A DNA stretch of 64,000 nucleotides, from NCBI GenBank assembly GCA_023055425.1, contig JALGPY010000004.1, forward strand, positions 62,891,718 through 62,955,717, in the 5' to 3' direction. Under the pieces are notes generated by a model. The model saw nothing but the letters and a program-made list of their open reading frames with translations, was not told the DNA's origin and searched no databases. Origin of the DNA: Linanthus parryae (Eukaryota > Streptophyta > Magnoliopsida > Ericales > Polemoniaceae). Position numbers and translations under genes: made by a program. This document shows positions 1 through 10,842 of the stretch, piece by piece. Position 1 is the first letter of the stretch, and every line of letters begins with the position of its first letter.

Positions 1-281
1 TGTGATGTTTGCAAAAAAAGATTTCACAGGGAGCAGAACTTACAGCTTCATGGAAGTGGCCACAATCTTCCCTGGAAGCTGAGGCTGAACACTTCAAATG
101 CGCCCAAAAGAAAGGTTATCCATGTCATGAACCCACCTGCGTTCACCATGACCCGTCCCGTGTACTTGGTGATCTCACCGGCATCATAAAGCACTTCTGC
201 CGCAAACATGGAGAGAACAAGTACAACAGTGTGAAGTACCCTAGGAAGTATGCCGTTGAGACTGACTTAAAGGTGCACTAA
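1..281 (+). pseudogene. IDD-type C2H2 zinc-finger gene fragment (arm 1)
   Basis: The frame beginning at base 1 encodes the first C2H2 finger of plant INDETERMINATE DOMAIN transcription factors (CDVCKKRFHREQNLQLH, then a GHNLPWKL-like stretch). A one-base frameshift near base 116 moves the match to another frame, which carries the second finger (EPTCVHHDPSR, LGDLTGIIKHFCRKHGE) and a degraded third finger (KYAVETDLKVH), ending in a stop at 279-281. IDD proteins are nuclear DNA-binding regulators with four such fingers; only about 90 residues are here. The gene is cut by the window edge and damaged, and it is one arm of an inverted repeat with the next entry. It is a fragment, not a working gene. 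Confidence 0.8.
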
Positions 282-665
282 AAAATATGATTTGAATGCG
301 CACTAAAAAAAGTTATGATTTCTGGTTTTCGGTGAAAATTGGCATTGTAGCTTTTTGAGTGCGCCCTAAGTCAGCTTTTTGAGTGCGCCTTCAACTCAGC
401 CTCAACGGCATACATCCTAGGGCACATCACACAATTGTACTAGTTCTCTCCATTTTCTGTGGCATAAGTGCTTTCTCATGCTGGTGAGATCAACAAGTGC
501 GTGGGATGGGTTATGGTAGATGCAAGTGGGCTCAGGACATGTATAAGCCTTTCTTTTGGGAGGGGAGCATATGAATTGTTCAGCTTAAGCTTCCAGGGAA
601 GATTATGGCCTCTTCTGTGAAGCTGTAGGTTCTGCTCCCGCTCCCTGTGAAATCCTTTTTTGTAT
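1..665. repeat. Inverted repeat (palindrome) of an IDD fragment, very short loop
   Basis: Bases 1 to about 318 are the reverse complement of about 343 to 665 at roughly 75-80% identity by eye, leaving a loop of only about 25 bases. The similarity goes past the coding part into flanking non-coding sequence containing two copies of a GTGCGC/GCGCAC-type motif beside a run of A or T. Arm 1 probably continues left of the window. A transcript across this would fold into a long imperfect hairpin. Confidence 0.75.
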
Positions 666-787
666 ACATCAGAAACAAACCTGTTTGTGGCCAGTAAGGA
701 CTTGGGAGGAAGTGCTATCACTTCTCCATCAGGTATGCTGAATAAACTTTTAGAAACTAACAGAAAAAAAAAGAGAAGAAAAACCAA
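400..787 (-). pseudogene. IDD-type zinc-finger gene fragment, inverted copy (arm 2)
   Basis: Read on the minus strand from 787, this begins with the conserved pre-finger segment of IDD proteins (GEVIALPPKSLLATNRFV). It continues through finger 1 (HREREQNLQLHRRGHNLPWKL, with two extra residues, RE) and, after a frameshift, finger 2 (YTCPEPTC followed by a diverged HKH region). The first finger has lost its second cysteine: the usual CxxC reads SDVY. It is a diverged inverted copy of the fragment at 1-281, lying about 120 bases away, and extends further towards the N-terminus than the window shows for arm 1. Confidence 0.78.
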
Positions 788-2194
788 TTGTATTGCTAAA
801 CAAACTTCAATCTAAAGATCAAATTTTTTGTTTCATAGAAATAGGACTCAAATACCAATAATATACTAACTCGTTGGGGCAAAATTGCGACACTTATTGA
901 ACCGGATTTATGAAACCCTAAAACTAGAACATACGAGGCAGATTAAAGAATCATGTTTGATTCAATAACAATATTTATAGTATGTGAGAGGGTGGGGAAA
1001 AACAGGATTGGGGGTAACCTGTTCTCCCCAGTTCTCACATCCTAGAAAACTGCATTAGGCTTTTGGGGACATGGTATGCAGGCGATCAGGAACGTCAAAT
1101 TATTCAATCCATAATTTCCTATTTTCAGTTTACAGATTTATAATGCTGAAATTCGCGCTTTAGTAGACTTTTGATCTGAAGTGCTAAAGATATTACCTTG
1201 TTTCATGGGTTGTAATACGCAAGAAAGTTATTACATTTCTACCAATATATCCATACAAGCTTTCCTACCAAACAACAATAACGAAGGGAATCGCGTTCTG
1301 AATTCATTTTTTACCTCATGACTCGAAACAATCTGCTTTGCAAGTAATATATACTTACTCCGTTCTCTCTCTATCTCCCACGTTTGACTTTTTCTTCCGT
1401 AACCGAGTCACTTTGACCCGGTTATTTGGATTACAATATAATCTAGTTTTTTGATTATTTTTTCATGGTATCGTATAGTAAATTTTACTCTACAAGACCT
1501 TGAAAAGTTTACCAAATTTTGCATCGTTATACTAATCGAATCACCCAATCAAGGTGACCCGGTGAATAGTGGTAAAATGCAAACTTGGAAGATAAAGAGA
1601 GAACGCATAAACATATATAGTAGACCCATGAAAGTAAACATATATAGTAGACCCATGAAAGGCAACAAAAAATTTAGATTCATCAGAGGGAAGAGAAATG
1701 TAACAGGACATATTTTTTATTTCTCTAGAGATGGACAGAAAGGTTCAATGATAGGTGTTTCGTGAAATGGAGGAAGAAGATCACGCGCGATGATTTTTCA
1801 AACTCGAGCCTCTATGGCTCCAGTGCCAAAATGCTTCAAGAACTATTACCTTAGCGACCTATCTCCTTTATTCAAATATCAAACGATCCCTTAACTACGA
1901 GTGTAAGAACAACTGGAAGTACCCAGTCAAATTAGGTGGTCATGTTCAGTTTAATCAATAGTTTGGTTCACATAGGTTTTTATTCTAATCAAACCACCAG
2001 GAATGGTTCAAATCTTGGTTTGTGAAGTTTTGAAATAATGTTAAACCGATCAACCAAGCTATGCATAATAATATTAATTATATCACTTTCGAAATCACGG
2101 TAAACTGACCAACCCGGCTATGCAAAATAGTATTACTTCTATCACCTATTGTCGATATACCATATAAATATTTGTTCTCCTCCAAAATATAAAC
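788..2194. other. Intergenic, no gene recognised
   Basis: The stretch is AT-rich and no frame shows a recognisable domain. The only structure I see is a two-copy tandem repeat of a ~27-base unit at 1608-1661 (unit contains ATATATAGTAGACCCATG). Short open frames here look like chance. Confidence 0.5.
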
Positions 2195-3695
2195 TTCTTC
2201 GTATAGGTTATATGATTTGTTTTCTAATTTAGAGGGTTAACTTATTTTCCGAGTTTAATTTGGCTATTCATAGGCTCGACGTAATCGTTTATGAAACACA
2301 TCATTAGTATTATTTGTCTCATATTCTATCATGGTATCAGAGCAGTAAGTTCATGACAACCTACACTTCTTGTTCTTTGCTCTTGTATTAGCTCTTTTTT
2401 ACTTCGGTTCTATTGGATTTTTTTGCTACTTTTGATTGTTGTCCCGTCCATTAGATCCATTATCTCCTCTCCTCTACCAAATTGCCTCTGCTTCTTTGTT
2501 ACAACAGTTCGTGGCCACTGCCTCAAATTTCAGATTTCCCTGGCTCCACCACAACACCGTTCTCAACTACCCTCAAAATCGCCATTACCATTGCACCAAT
2601 TGCGGTCGTCACCCTGGTTGTTGCTGTTATAGGTTGTCGCTAATTGAAGCAGCCATCAGACTGCTCACAAAATCCATCGCGTCTTAACTTCCAAACTTGG
2701 TGCCGCCACCATTGCCCTCAGAATCTTCGCCGCCCCTGCCTTACGGAGGTATACCACCATGGCTGCCGCTGCATCCGTCTTCAATCCTAGTCCAATCACC
2801 TCTGTTTTTGTTGCGTCCAGCTACCCATGGAGAAGATGGGTCATAGGTCTCTTCGCTTAATCCTCTGGTCTTGTTGTTCCGTCTCTACTTGCGATTGATT
2901 TTGTCCCTGCCACCACCAGTCCAATCACCTCTGTCACCTGACGCCGCCAACTTCTACTCTTAGTTCATGGTCTGCTCTTCGTTTGTTGGTGCGGCTGTGT
3001 GTGAAGAAGACAATCAGTTCCCCTGATTGTTTCAATCTTATGGGATATTTCTCTCTCTACTCCTGAGTATTATGGAATTCTAAATTCTCACCAGCAACAT
3101 AAGTGCCTTGCTTTGGCTCTCTTGAGTTTCTTAAATACCACACGAGCTCCACCAGAACCTCTTATTACCTTTATTGGGTCTTCCACTTCTAGAGTTTCCA
3201 GTTTTACACCAAAACTTCCTATTCGACCAGATATGTCGTAAAATTACTTCCTTTTTCTTTCGATCCTCGACACAATCTGTCGTACAAACTTTTTTCTTTC
3301 AATCTTTTCGACACATGTCGTAAATTTCTTCTTCTAAAACACAAGAAATAAAAGCCTGCATTTTTTCCTCTTCTCAATCTCCGGGTACCGGCCCTGTCAC
3401 TCGCAGACGTTGGCTTAGCGCCGTCGCTTTCTTCCAAAAATGTTGTTCCAATCCAACACGGTCGCACCTGCTTTGGTTTTCTCCATCTTGACCTTCGCAA
3501 CTACTTTGTCCTTCTCCGCAGGTGCTCTGCTTCCTGCTCAAAAACTCATATTGACACATTCAGTTTGATAGGAAATATTAGAGATATGATATTATTCTTA
3601 GAATATTTGGTTTCTTAGTATAGGTTATATGATTATGACTTGTTTCCTACTTTAGAGTGTTAGCTTATTCTACAATATTAGTTTACCTAGTTTAG
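2195..3695 (+). mobile_element. Diverged non-autonomous copia-type LTR element (copy A)
   Basis: A sequence near 2195-2331 recurs at about 3575-3695 (shared GTATAGGTTATATGATT, then an AGAGTGTTAGCTTATT-like stretch), as expected of two LTRs. Right after the first copy comes TGGTATCAGAGC at 2332-2343, matching the 3' end of plant initiator-Met tRNA, the usual copia primer site. The 1.2-kb interior has no gag or pol. It contains repeats of a CGACA...TGTCG palindrome (3223-3325) and a tail close to the interior of the elements at 48.8-50.1 and 55.0-56.6 kb. I place it in the same family as those two. The second LTR is cut short where a copia fragment begins; LTR edges are approximate. Confidence 0.62.
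2332..2343 (+). promoter_or_regulatory. Primer-binding site (initiator-Met tRNA), copy A
   Basis: TGGTATCAGAGC is the exact 12-base complement of the 3' end of plant initiator-Met tRNA and lies directly downstream of the first LTR. It would prime minus-strand cDNA. Confidence 0.7.
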
Positions 3696-3710
3696 AGTGT
3701 TCGGGAAAAG

Positions 3711-3860
3711 GTTCGTCTCGGCCAGCTTCGGGTTCTTCACATTCCTGCTGACTTTCACTATGCAGATATCTTCACCAAAGGTCTGCCTCGTCAATTATTC
3801 GAAAGGTTCCGCTTCAGTCTGAACGTTATTCATTCTCCCGCTCCGACTACGGGGGTGTAA
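3711..3860 (+). pseudogene. Copia pol C-terminal (RNase H end) fragment
   Basis: About 50 codons read in one frame to a stop at 3858-3860: LRVLHIPADFHYADIFTKGL, then LFERFRFSLNV. This is the very conserved end of Ty1/copia polyproteins, just after the RNase H domain. Everything upstream is missing, replaced by the element at 2195-3695, so this is a truncated remnant. Confidence 0.85.
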
Positions 3861-4020
3861 TAGCGTAGCATAATTAGCATAGCATAATTATAGCTTAGCA
3901 TAATTTTAGGTATTGATTTGTTATTATTTGTAATTACCCTTGTATATATCACGCAGGAATGGAAAAGTCCAGTGAGGGCAATTTCACAATCTGTCAGATT
4001 CATCATCTCAAACACCTTTT
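3856..4020 (+). repeat. Copia 3' LTR (remnant)
   Basis: Immediately after the pol stop lies an AT-rich stretch starting TGTAATAGCG, with repeated TAGCATAATTA motifs and a CTTGTATATATCACGCAGGA segment. Position and style fit a copia 3' LTR. No second copy lies in the window, so the edges are uncertain. Confidence 0.5.
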
Positions 4021-4089
4021 TTAGATATCATCATGACCCATTTCTCTAGTGGAGATGTCAATAACTATGCTTTCAGATCTGTGCTTGAA

Positions 4090-5085
4090 ATTTTACCGTA
4101 ACATATTTCCTCTTATATACTGGATAGTGGGGCCACATATCCCGACATGTTCCCCGATTGTTAACAATCTCCCCACAAAATTGTTATCCTTTCACAAACA
4201 ATGCAACAATTGAACTTTATCTTTCTGCTCTCTTGTTGAAAGTATTTTGTGTACCTACATTCCATTCTATTTTATCTCTTTATCAAGATTGATCTCCACT
4301 TATACTGTTCTTTCATTTTCTCTCTGATGAATGTCTCATCTAGTATCCTACTAGTGGTCACATTCTTGGGAGAGGTGTCATAAGAGATGGTCTCTATCTT
4401 CTTTATAGAGTTGTCTACCCCCCAATAGCAAATTTGTAAGTTGCTGTTTTTTCTGAATGTTGAGAAGTCCCACATCAGGAATTCAATAGGATTACAAAGA
4501 CTTAATAAGTCTCCTGGGCTACTCCCCTTATTGCCAATTGGTTTTGAGGTGGAACCCCATGGATTCCAACACTGAATACGTTTGGCATCATAAACTTGGT
4601 CATTTATCACTTCAACACACTTCAACAGTTTCTTATTTCATTCCTTGAGTTAAAATGTAAATTCATAATTCACACCCTCATTTTGAGATTTGTTATTTCG
4701 CTAAACAAAAACAGATCTCTTTTTAATATCTTCATACATGATCACCGTGTCTCGGCCACCTTATAGATGGTGACACTGTGGGACCTTATGAAACTTGCTT
4801 CATCCGGGGGTATATATAATTATTCATTATTGCCGATCATCTCAGTTGGGTATATCTTATCTGGAGGAATATAGATTTGGTGTCCTATATTAACTAGTCA
4901 TGTCTTCTATGCTATTGTTTTCGATTTACTTTTAACACTTATATTCTCACAAGTGCTAATGCTCTTGAATATGATTCTTTTGAATTTTGACACTCACGAC
5001 ACTATTCATCAGCAATCTTGTGCTCAAGCTCTAGAGTAAAAATATATTTATGCAATGGAGGTATAACGTTGTCCATGAAATGCTT
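4090..5085 (+). pseudogene. Decayed copia pol: protease, GAG-pre-integrase, integrase start
   Basis: Several frames with many stops give a colinear copia polyprotein. The protease motif SSYILDSGATY is near 4110-4140. The pre-integrase segment follows (FCVPTFHSIL; GRGVIRDGLYLL). After an inserted solo LTR comes WHHKLGHLSLQ near 4585, then poorly preserved integrase (SWVYLIWR near 4850; NALEYDSFEF near 4960). The reading frame is destroyed by stops and shifts, so this is an old insertion. Gag and reverse transcriptase are not seen. Confidence 0.7.
4458..4571. mobile_element. 114-bp solo LTR (TRIM-like) with 5-bp target duplication
   Basis: The insert starts TGTTGAGAAGTCCCACATC and ends GGATTCCAACA, the TG...CA form of an LTR. 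It is flanked by perfect copies of CTGAA (4453-4457 and 4572-4576). It interrupts the copia pre-integrase region exactly between two homologous halves. The size and the TCCCACATC motif resemble small plant TRIM LTRs. No interior or second LTR remains, so it is a solo LTR left by recombination. Confidence 0.75.
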
Positions 5086-5579
5086 GATTCTCATGGTAAT
5101 AGTTTTGTTCTATACTGAGCCACACTCTTATGCCGTAGGACCTTTGAAAAAAGGTACAATAGGGTGTGGTTTAACCTATTAAGGATAAAAAAAGTCCATG
5201 TAAATAAACCTTACCACATTGTGGGTGTGGTTTTTGGTAGAATCCCATCTTTTTGGAATAAGATAGGGTTGAAATCATACGCGAAGGGAATTTCCTCGGC
5301 TTGATAGTCCAGAAGACACTTATAAGTTCCCCTAAACTAGGAGTTGAGCTAAGCTATGTATGGTGATCGTTAGTAATTCGGGGTAAGGTCACTCTGAAGT
5401 TGAGGTTCAGGATGCCAACAGATCAGGAAGATGAGAAGACATTGAGAAAACCTACGGAAATCAGGTCTTGATCACAACCCAAATCTCCTGTAACTTGGTT
5501 CTTACTTTTACTTCTTCTATAGAGGGTAAAGGTAGGGAAGAAGCTGGTGTTTCCCCCCTTACTAGACTTTGGCCTCTAA
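5086..5579. other. Unassigned, no gene recognised
   Basis: No domain is recognisable on either strand. It is probably further decayed retroelement sequence between the plus-strand copia and the minus-strand LINE. Confidence 0.4.
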
Positions 5580-6470
5580 AACTCGTCTTCCTGGATCACG
5601 ATGGAATTGTACTAATCTTCGTAAAAAGTTATCTTAACAAGAAATAATTCTTCTCTTCTTGTGAAACAAATCCTAAACACAATTTCTATCCCACTCTTCC
5701 CAGTTGTTTGAGTGGAGTTGATGGTTGTTTCGTCAAATATGGTGTAGAGCTACAAGACGGGTGAATAATACCCCAAATGGAGGGATTCGAAAGCCACATT
5801 GTCCAACTAGAAAGGAAGTTGAAAGGATAGATATGAGAAGGATATGACAGTAATCAAACAGGGCTGAGTGACAGTGACTTTTGGTGGGAAACTTCACAAG
5901 CAAGATTTTGTAAAGATGTCCAAACTCTCTGTCAACAGGTGGCTCTACCGTCTTCCATTTAACCTAGTAAATATTTGTCCAGAGAACCCCATATCAGTAA
6001 TAGTGCATTCATCAAGCATATCATTAAATATTCTAATATTATTTATAGAGATTACATCCTTCGTTTATCCTCTGCTAAACAGGACCCTTATTAAATTCCC
6101 CAAAGGCAAGCGAAAGCATGACATAATGCAACAATAGGACTAGCATATATGAGAGAAATGAAACAAAATGAGAGGGTCTCGGGAGAGTCTTGATTGAGGC
6201 ACTGATCTCTCATCTCATCCTCGGAACCAACAATCATATCACACTCCACTTTTCCATTATTGCATTGCACCCACAGGCCTCCGACAAACCCAATAGAGTC
6301 AGCCACGCAAAATTTGTCAAAACCCGAGGAGGAACACATGTTTCTTTAATTCCCATAATTTTAGGACCGTAGAGGGAAATCATGTCTCCAAATTTCCTTC
6401 TAAAATCATGGCTATCAGTGCCTCTGCAGCTCCACATGATGACCTTCATAGGGGAATTAACAAGTCTCAT
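5580..6470 (-). pseudogene. L1-type LINE ORF2, endonuclease domain (decayed)
   Basis: Reading down from about 6450 on the minus strand, the start MKVIMWSCRG is the classic beginning of plant L1 ORF2 (an APE-type endonuclease, usually MKIISWNCRG). It is followed by FRRKFGDMISLYGPKIMGIKE, including the conserved catalytic Glu. A frameshift leads to GFVGGLWVQCNNGKVE (6091-6339) and then an FNDMLDECTITDMGFSGQIFT-like segment near 5950, matching the end of the nuclease. A weak match to the linker before reverse transcriptase (MWLSNPSI; WDRNCV.DLFHKKRR) runs to about 5580. The reverse transcriptase itself is absent. Stops and shifts make it non-functional. Confidence 0.78.
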
Positions 6471-6479
6471 GTTCTGGAC

Positions 6480-8574
6480 TCCCCTTGAATTCTACCTTTC
6501 GTGGCTTTCCAGGGCATCCTTGATCACTTGCCCCTCCATTATGTCAAACCAATTCCTCCCCTTGCTAAAAAGTCCCTAAGTTGCAGTATGGCATGGTGGT
6601 ATTCCCCTGTTGATGATAGCAGGTTTTGTGAGTGTTTCAGGATCCATTTTGCTAGTATCCTCATTAGAAGAAATCACGATTCTTCCATGCTTGATGGAAG
6701 TTGAAAAATCTACAAGATACCTAGGCTGGACCTCCATATCACATGTGTTTCTTGAAAAGTTTGGCATTGGAGTTTCTCCATCCTTGTATCCACTTACTAA
6801 GTGTGTTCTCCTCTCCTATAAAGCTTTATTGCTCGAGTTGAGTGTTCATTCTCCAGTGTTCCATTATCCTTCCCGAAAGTAATTTCAAGTGGGTCCTTAT
6901 TGGTTGATTATGGAGATGGAAGTAACGGTAGTGGGATACACTGGATTTTTTGCTATGAGTGACTGTCCACCTTCTTTAGAAAGGGCCAGCATCAGGATCT
7001 CCTTGCTTGGCATTGGGATTGGTTGATTGAGTCCCGGGAGGAGCTGTGAGAGATTAACATGCTTCCGGAGAATTTAAACTTTATCATGGGACAAGACTGG
7101 TTGGGTGAAAGGGAGAATACTCCTGTTTTGGGATTCTCTTGATTTGGACTTCTTTGAGAGATCTACTGAATTGTGAACATGGCAAGGATCCAAGTGGTTT
7201 TTATAATGGGCACTGTTCCAAATAGTAAAGGAGAAAATGGTGGAGGGATTGAGAGAGGTGGATGTTTTTGAGGGAGTACAATTTGTAACTGCTGGTTGCT
7301 CGTAATTGGAATGGTGGGGTTTCAGTTAAACAAATCATCAGTACAAATACATAAAACTTGTTAGAAAACGTAACTAAATGAAGACCAGTTCTGCCAACTA
7401 GACTCAAGTCTTCTGGTTAGTAGCATTCCCCAAGGTAGACACATGTTGCACTTTTGAGTCACTGTCAGAGCTGTATTCATATGGCTACTGCTCAAAGCTG
7501 TCAAGAATCTATGATTTTATCCAAAATAAGTTTCTCTTTTTGCTGGTTTTCCTTTTTTTTTTCCTTCTTCGGTGTCTTGTCTGCCTTCCTGACCTTTTTT
7601 TTGTTGACTGTGATGGTGGGTGTGGTTTGTGGAAAAAGTTTATTGGAACTGGTTTTTGTATTTTGGTCAGGTGGTTTTGGTTGGGATCCTCGATTGAAGC
7701 TGGAGGTTCAGCAGGGCATTTAGTGGGGAGGTTCTTGGGAATGATTTTTGCTAACGAGGGGCAGTTTGGAGCAAGTGTCCGATGAAATTGCAGGTGGAGC
7801 ACATTTTAGGAATGTTTTCACACACTAGTCACTACTTGTTGGATGTGATTTCCTATTTTGATAGAGGAGACAGATATTGATCGACATTGTTAAAGCTAAA
7901 TGAAGTCTTGCAATCGTAGTTCTCAAGCCCTTATCACTAAGGGGATCAAGCTTGATAACTTTCCCTATTGCATTTTCAATCTTTCTGATCACCTCAGTGT
8001 CAATGATCAGGAGGGAGGCTTGGAAGTCTAATCCAAGAAACAAGTTTGGTAATGTTGGCAGTGAGGGCATCTCGCGTCTATCTTCCGACACTTGGAAAAT
8101 GAGACCTTATGAACTAAGGTCCTTAATCTTGAGCTTGATTAAAATTAATAAGCATGAATTGATTGCCTTAAATCACTTCCTAAAATCTTACCTTTTGGTT
8201 TCCTGAGTTACTTAACTCTTGAGATAAGTAGTTCGGGTTGGAGTCTCAAGCTGGCACCAATCAGTCTTTGAGCCATGGCCCATGGATTGCTGGTTGGGTT
8301 TTGAAGGGAGGGTGGAAGAAGGGAATATAATGGGACAATTCTCCTCCACATAGACCACAGAAGCTGAACGTGATAAGGGTTGTACCTCAGCCGGGTTTAG
8401 CACAGCAAAGCGGTGCAATGTAGATGGTTGAGCTTGTACTTCTAAGAAGAGCTTACCCAATGTGTGTGATGCTGATTTCTGCTCCAAAGCTGGACGATCC
8501 ATACCTGCAAAACAGACAAAGAAGTGGAGGGGGAAAGGGGAATAAGGGAGGGAAAACTCTCTGTAAACTCTCAT
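6480..8574 (-). pseudogene. L1-type LINE ORF1 region (decayed)
   Basis: Upstream of the endonuclease on the same strand, 7825-8091 encodes DTEVIRKIENAIGKVIKLDP preceded by a FLGLDFQAS-like stretch. This matches the DUF4283-type RNA-binding region of plant L1 ORF1, usually WVRLPGLP...IGNKIGK..KVD. The 7509-7802 part is basic and proline-rich, as ORF1 tails often are. The 8212-8574 part (MDRPALEQKSASHTLGKLF) may be the ORF1 N-terminus, but I cannot confirm it. With the endonuclease this makes a ~3-kb remnant lacking the RT half. Confidence 0.6.
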
Positions 8575-8799
8575 TTCTTTCCTTGGTTTCTTACTCTTTG
8601 ATTTCTCTACTGTTGTATGTTTTTCTATATTTTTTTCATTATTTTCTTCAAATTCTTGAATATGATATTCCTTGCATATTTAAGCATACACGTTGTGTTT
8701 GTGATTTCTTGCATCACCACTTGTGACTTTGTGGCAGGAAAGCAAGCAGTGCAGGTAGACCTGACAATGACCAGTTTACACAATGACGTGTAGAAGTCT

Positions 8800-10104
8800 A
8801 TAATAATGCGCGTGGTAAAATCCTCGGATGGGGCAGCAGACATGGCAAGAACAATAGCAATGTACGATTTCTTTAAAATACGTTCAATTATTAATTATCA
8901 GATGGCTGTGAATAATACCCTTTTGCTCAACACGACCGATAATAATCTGAACAAGTTCTGTTGGAGTGTTGTTTTGAAAGAGAAATGTCTTCTTATTATA
9001 GCTTAAGTTTGTCACCTCACCCCTAATTAACTTGAAATTGCAGTTGCAAATGCTTTACGGAATTTGATAAGGACATAAATCTTTTTGAAATATATAGACT
9101 TCGACAGTGTTGAGCTATCAGACCGCACAAAATTGTTCCAGGGCACTAGGAGTTTAATAATTAAGTGTGCTGAAGATGGGAATCTTTCGGCTCAATATTT
9201 GCTCTCGAAGGTAATTTATTTATTAAGGTTCCTTTACTACTCTGGCATTGTTTTTCTCCAGCCAATTTCGTTAGCTGTCTTATATCTTTTACTCATTTTG
9301 TTTAAGAACCCGAGTCATATATTTGGAACTGCTCTTTTGTTATATTTGTGCAGGTAATATTGATAACATCATCTTAGTTGTTTACTTCTGTCCCAATGGA
9401 CCAAGATATTAATCGGGCAACCGAATCAGAGATAGCTGAGCAAGATTCTGCAGTCTTGTTCTTTGCTCAGTTTATGGATGACTATTCAAAGTCCTAGGCG
9501 TATGTCAGGATGTCACACTCAACTCGTGAGGTTATTCCTGTATCGATGCAACATTGCTGACTTTGTTTTTATGTGTAAGAACATGAAATGCTACTTCCAG
9601 ATCTTCAGATCGAAGGCGCCTGAGAGGGTTGGTATGCCTAGTTTCCATGATAAGGTTGATGACATGCTCTCCGTTGTAACACTGTTAGTGAACTTTGGTT
9701 GCAAAAATGGTTTGTGGTGGACTCGGCAAAAGACAAGGCTTTTCCCAGCTGAATTTGAAAGGGAAGTGAGCGGGAGTTGTCTCAGAAGTCCGTAGTCGTT
9801 AAGTGCCTTCGATTTTGTAGAACATGAGGGGGAACGTCAACATAAGCCAGACCAGTCTGTTCATGTGGTTTCAGGGCAGGGAAATACAGACGCTAATATG
9901 GAATTCGCTGACTTGGGTGACTATCTTTCTTACCATCTTGTGAAGAAGTTTTTCAGTGAAGGTGTGAAGCCTCCTACTCATAGTATTCTATGTCGCCTTG
10001 GGTTGGATTTGGGCAAGCGATTTTGCATAGTGTTCGCACGAAGCTTTGAAAAGAAGCGGATGAGGGCAATTAGAGTATTTGATGAAGCGTTTCCCTCAGA
10101 ATAG
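8800..10104 (+). pseudogene. Unrecognised gene-like region, probably decayed
   Basis: Several plus-strand frames have protein-like composition separated by splice-like signals. A TTGCAG acceptor near 9043 precedes a frame reading CKCFTEFDKDINLF, then after a shift KYIDFDSVELSDRTKLFQGT with CAEDGNLSAQYLLSK. This faintly recalls the helical region after the F-box in some plant F-box proteins. Further blocks are MDQDINRATESEIAEQDSA (9396), PERVGMPSFHDKVDDMLSVV (9628) and a last open frame 9865-10104 (DLGDYLSYHLVKKFF) ending at TAG. Internal stops separate the blocks. I do not recognise the family, and it may be a captured host-gene fragment. It lies just outside the MULE-like element that begins near 10400. 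Confidence 0.3.
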
Positions 10105-10463
10105 ATGAGGGACAGGTTGCATTTGCATCTATAATGTAATAGGCTTGTTGGTAATGCCTATCCACCTTGTGATATTTGTCTGGTTTATCTATTAATTCTA
10201 TCTTTCATGTAATAATCGAGAAATCTTACCTTTTGCCCTGACTAATGGAAAGATGTTTTAATCTAACAGATGTTGTTGATTAACGGAAACTTTCTCTCTG
10301 TGTTTCAGTGGATGCATTTAGTATTATTATTGCATTGGTCGCACATTTTTCATTCAACAATTTTATGTTTCACCAATTACTTTCAGGGTGTCTATGGTGC
10401 GTCCCTTATTAGGGTTACTGAAAACTTTTTTTTTGTGGTCCCCGCTACTACAGGACAAAAAGT

Positions 10464-10485
10464 TACCCGCTATAGCAGGTAACCT
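10464..10485. repeat. 22-base near-perfect palindrome near the element's 3' end
   Basis: GTTACCCGCTATAGCAGGTAAC pairs with itself with one mismatch. It lies among the terminal motifs shared by the two ULP1 elements and may be a structural end signal. Confidence 0.6.
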
Positions 10486-10842
10486 CGGCTGGGGATAAAG
10501 TTGTTAACAGTTTTTCTCGCTTTAGATAAAGTTCTTAATGTCTAGGCTGCTGGGAGATAGAAAAGACTACCCTATAGTTAGTAGACTTCAACAGGTAGAA
10601 GGAATTCCCTCAATTCAGAAAGCACTCTTAACAACTTGAGTTTTCTTGTTGATAAATAACGATGAAATTAACTACAAGCATACCAATATCAACTAAAATG
10701 TCTTTTTAAGGCATGTTTAAATATTAATACCAGAATAATTCCACAATAACATTAAAATAAGATGGTACTTGTTCGCAATCGTCTCCCGTATCGTCTTTCT
10801 TGTCAAGAAATCACGAATAAAATCACTCTAAACAGACCTATA

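Noticed and set aside
2332..2343. Met-tRNA-like sequence as a possible tRNA gene (also at 23129, 44947, 60654)
   Set aside because: Only 12-18 bases match the tRNA 3' end and each lies beside an LTR, so they are primer sites.
7454..7802. Overlapping plus-strand hydrophobic frames (membrane-protein-like)
   Set aside because: They are antisense of a basic, proline-rich stretch in the LINE ORF1 region.
10400..10500. Terminal palindrome considered as a Helitron 3' hairpin
   Set aside because: No CTRR end after the hairpin and no Rep/helicase. FAR1/MULE transposase points to Mutator.
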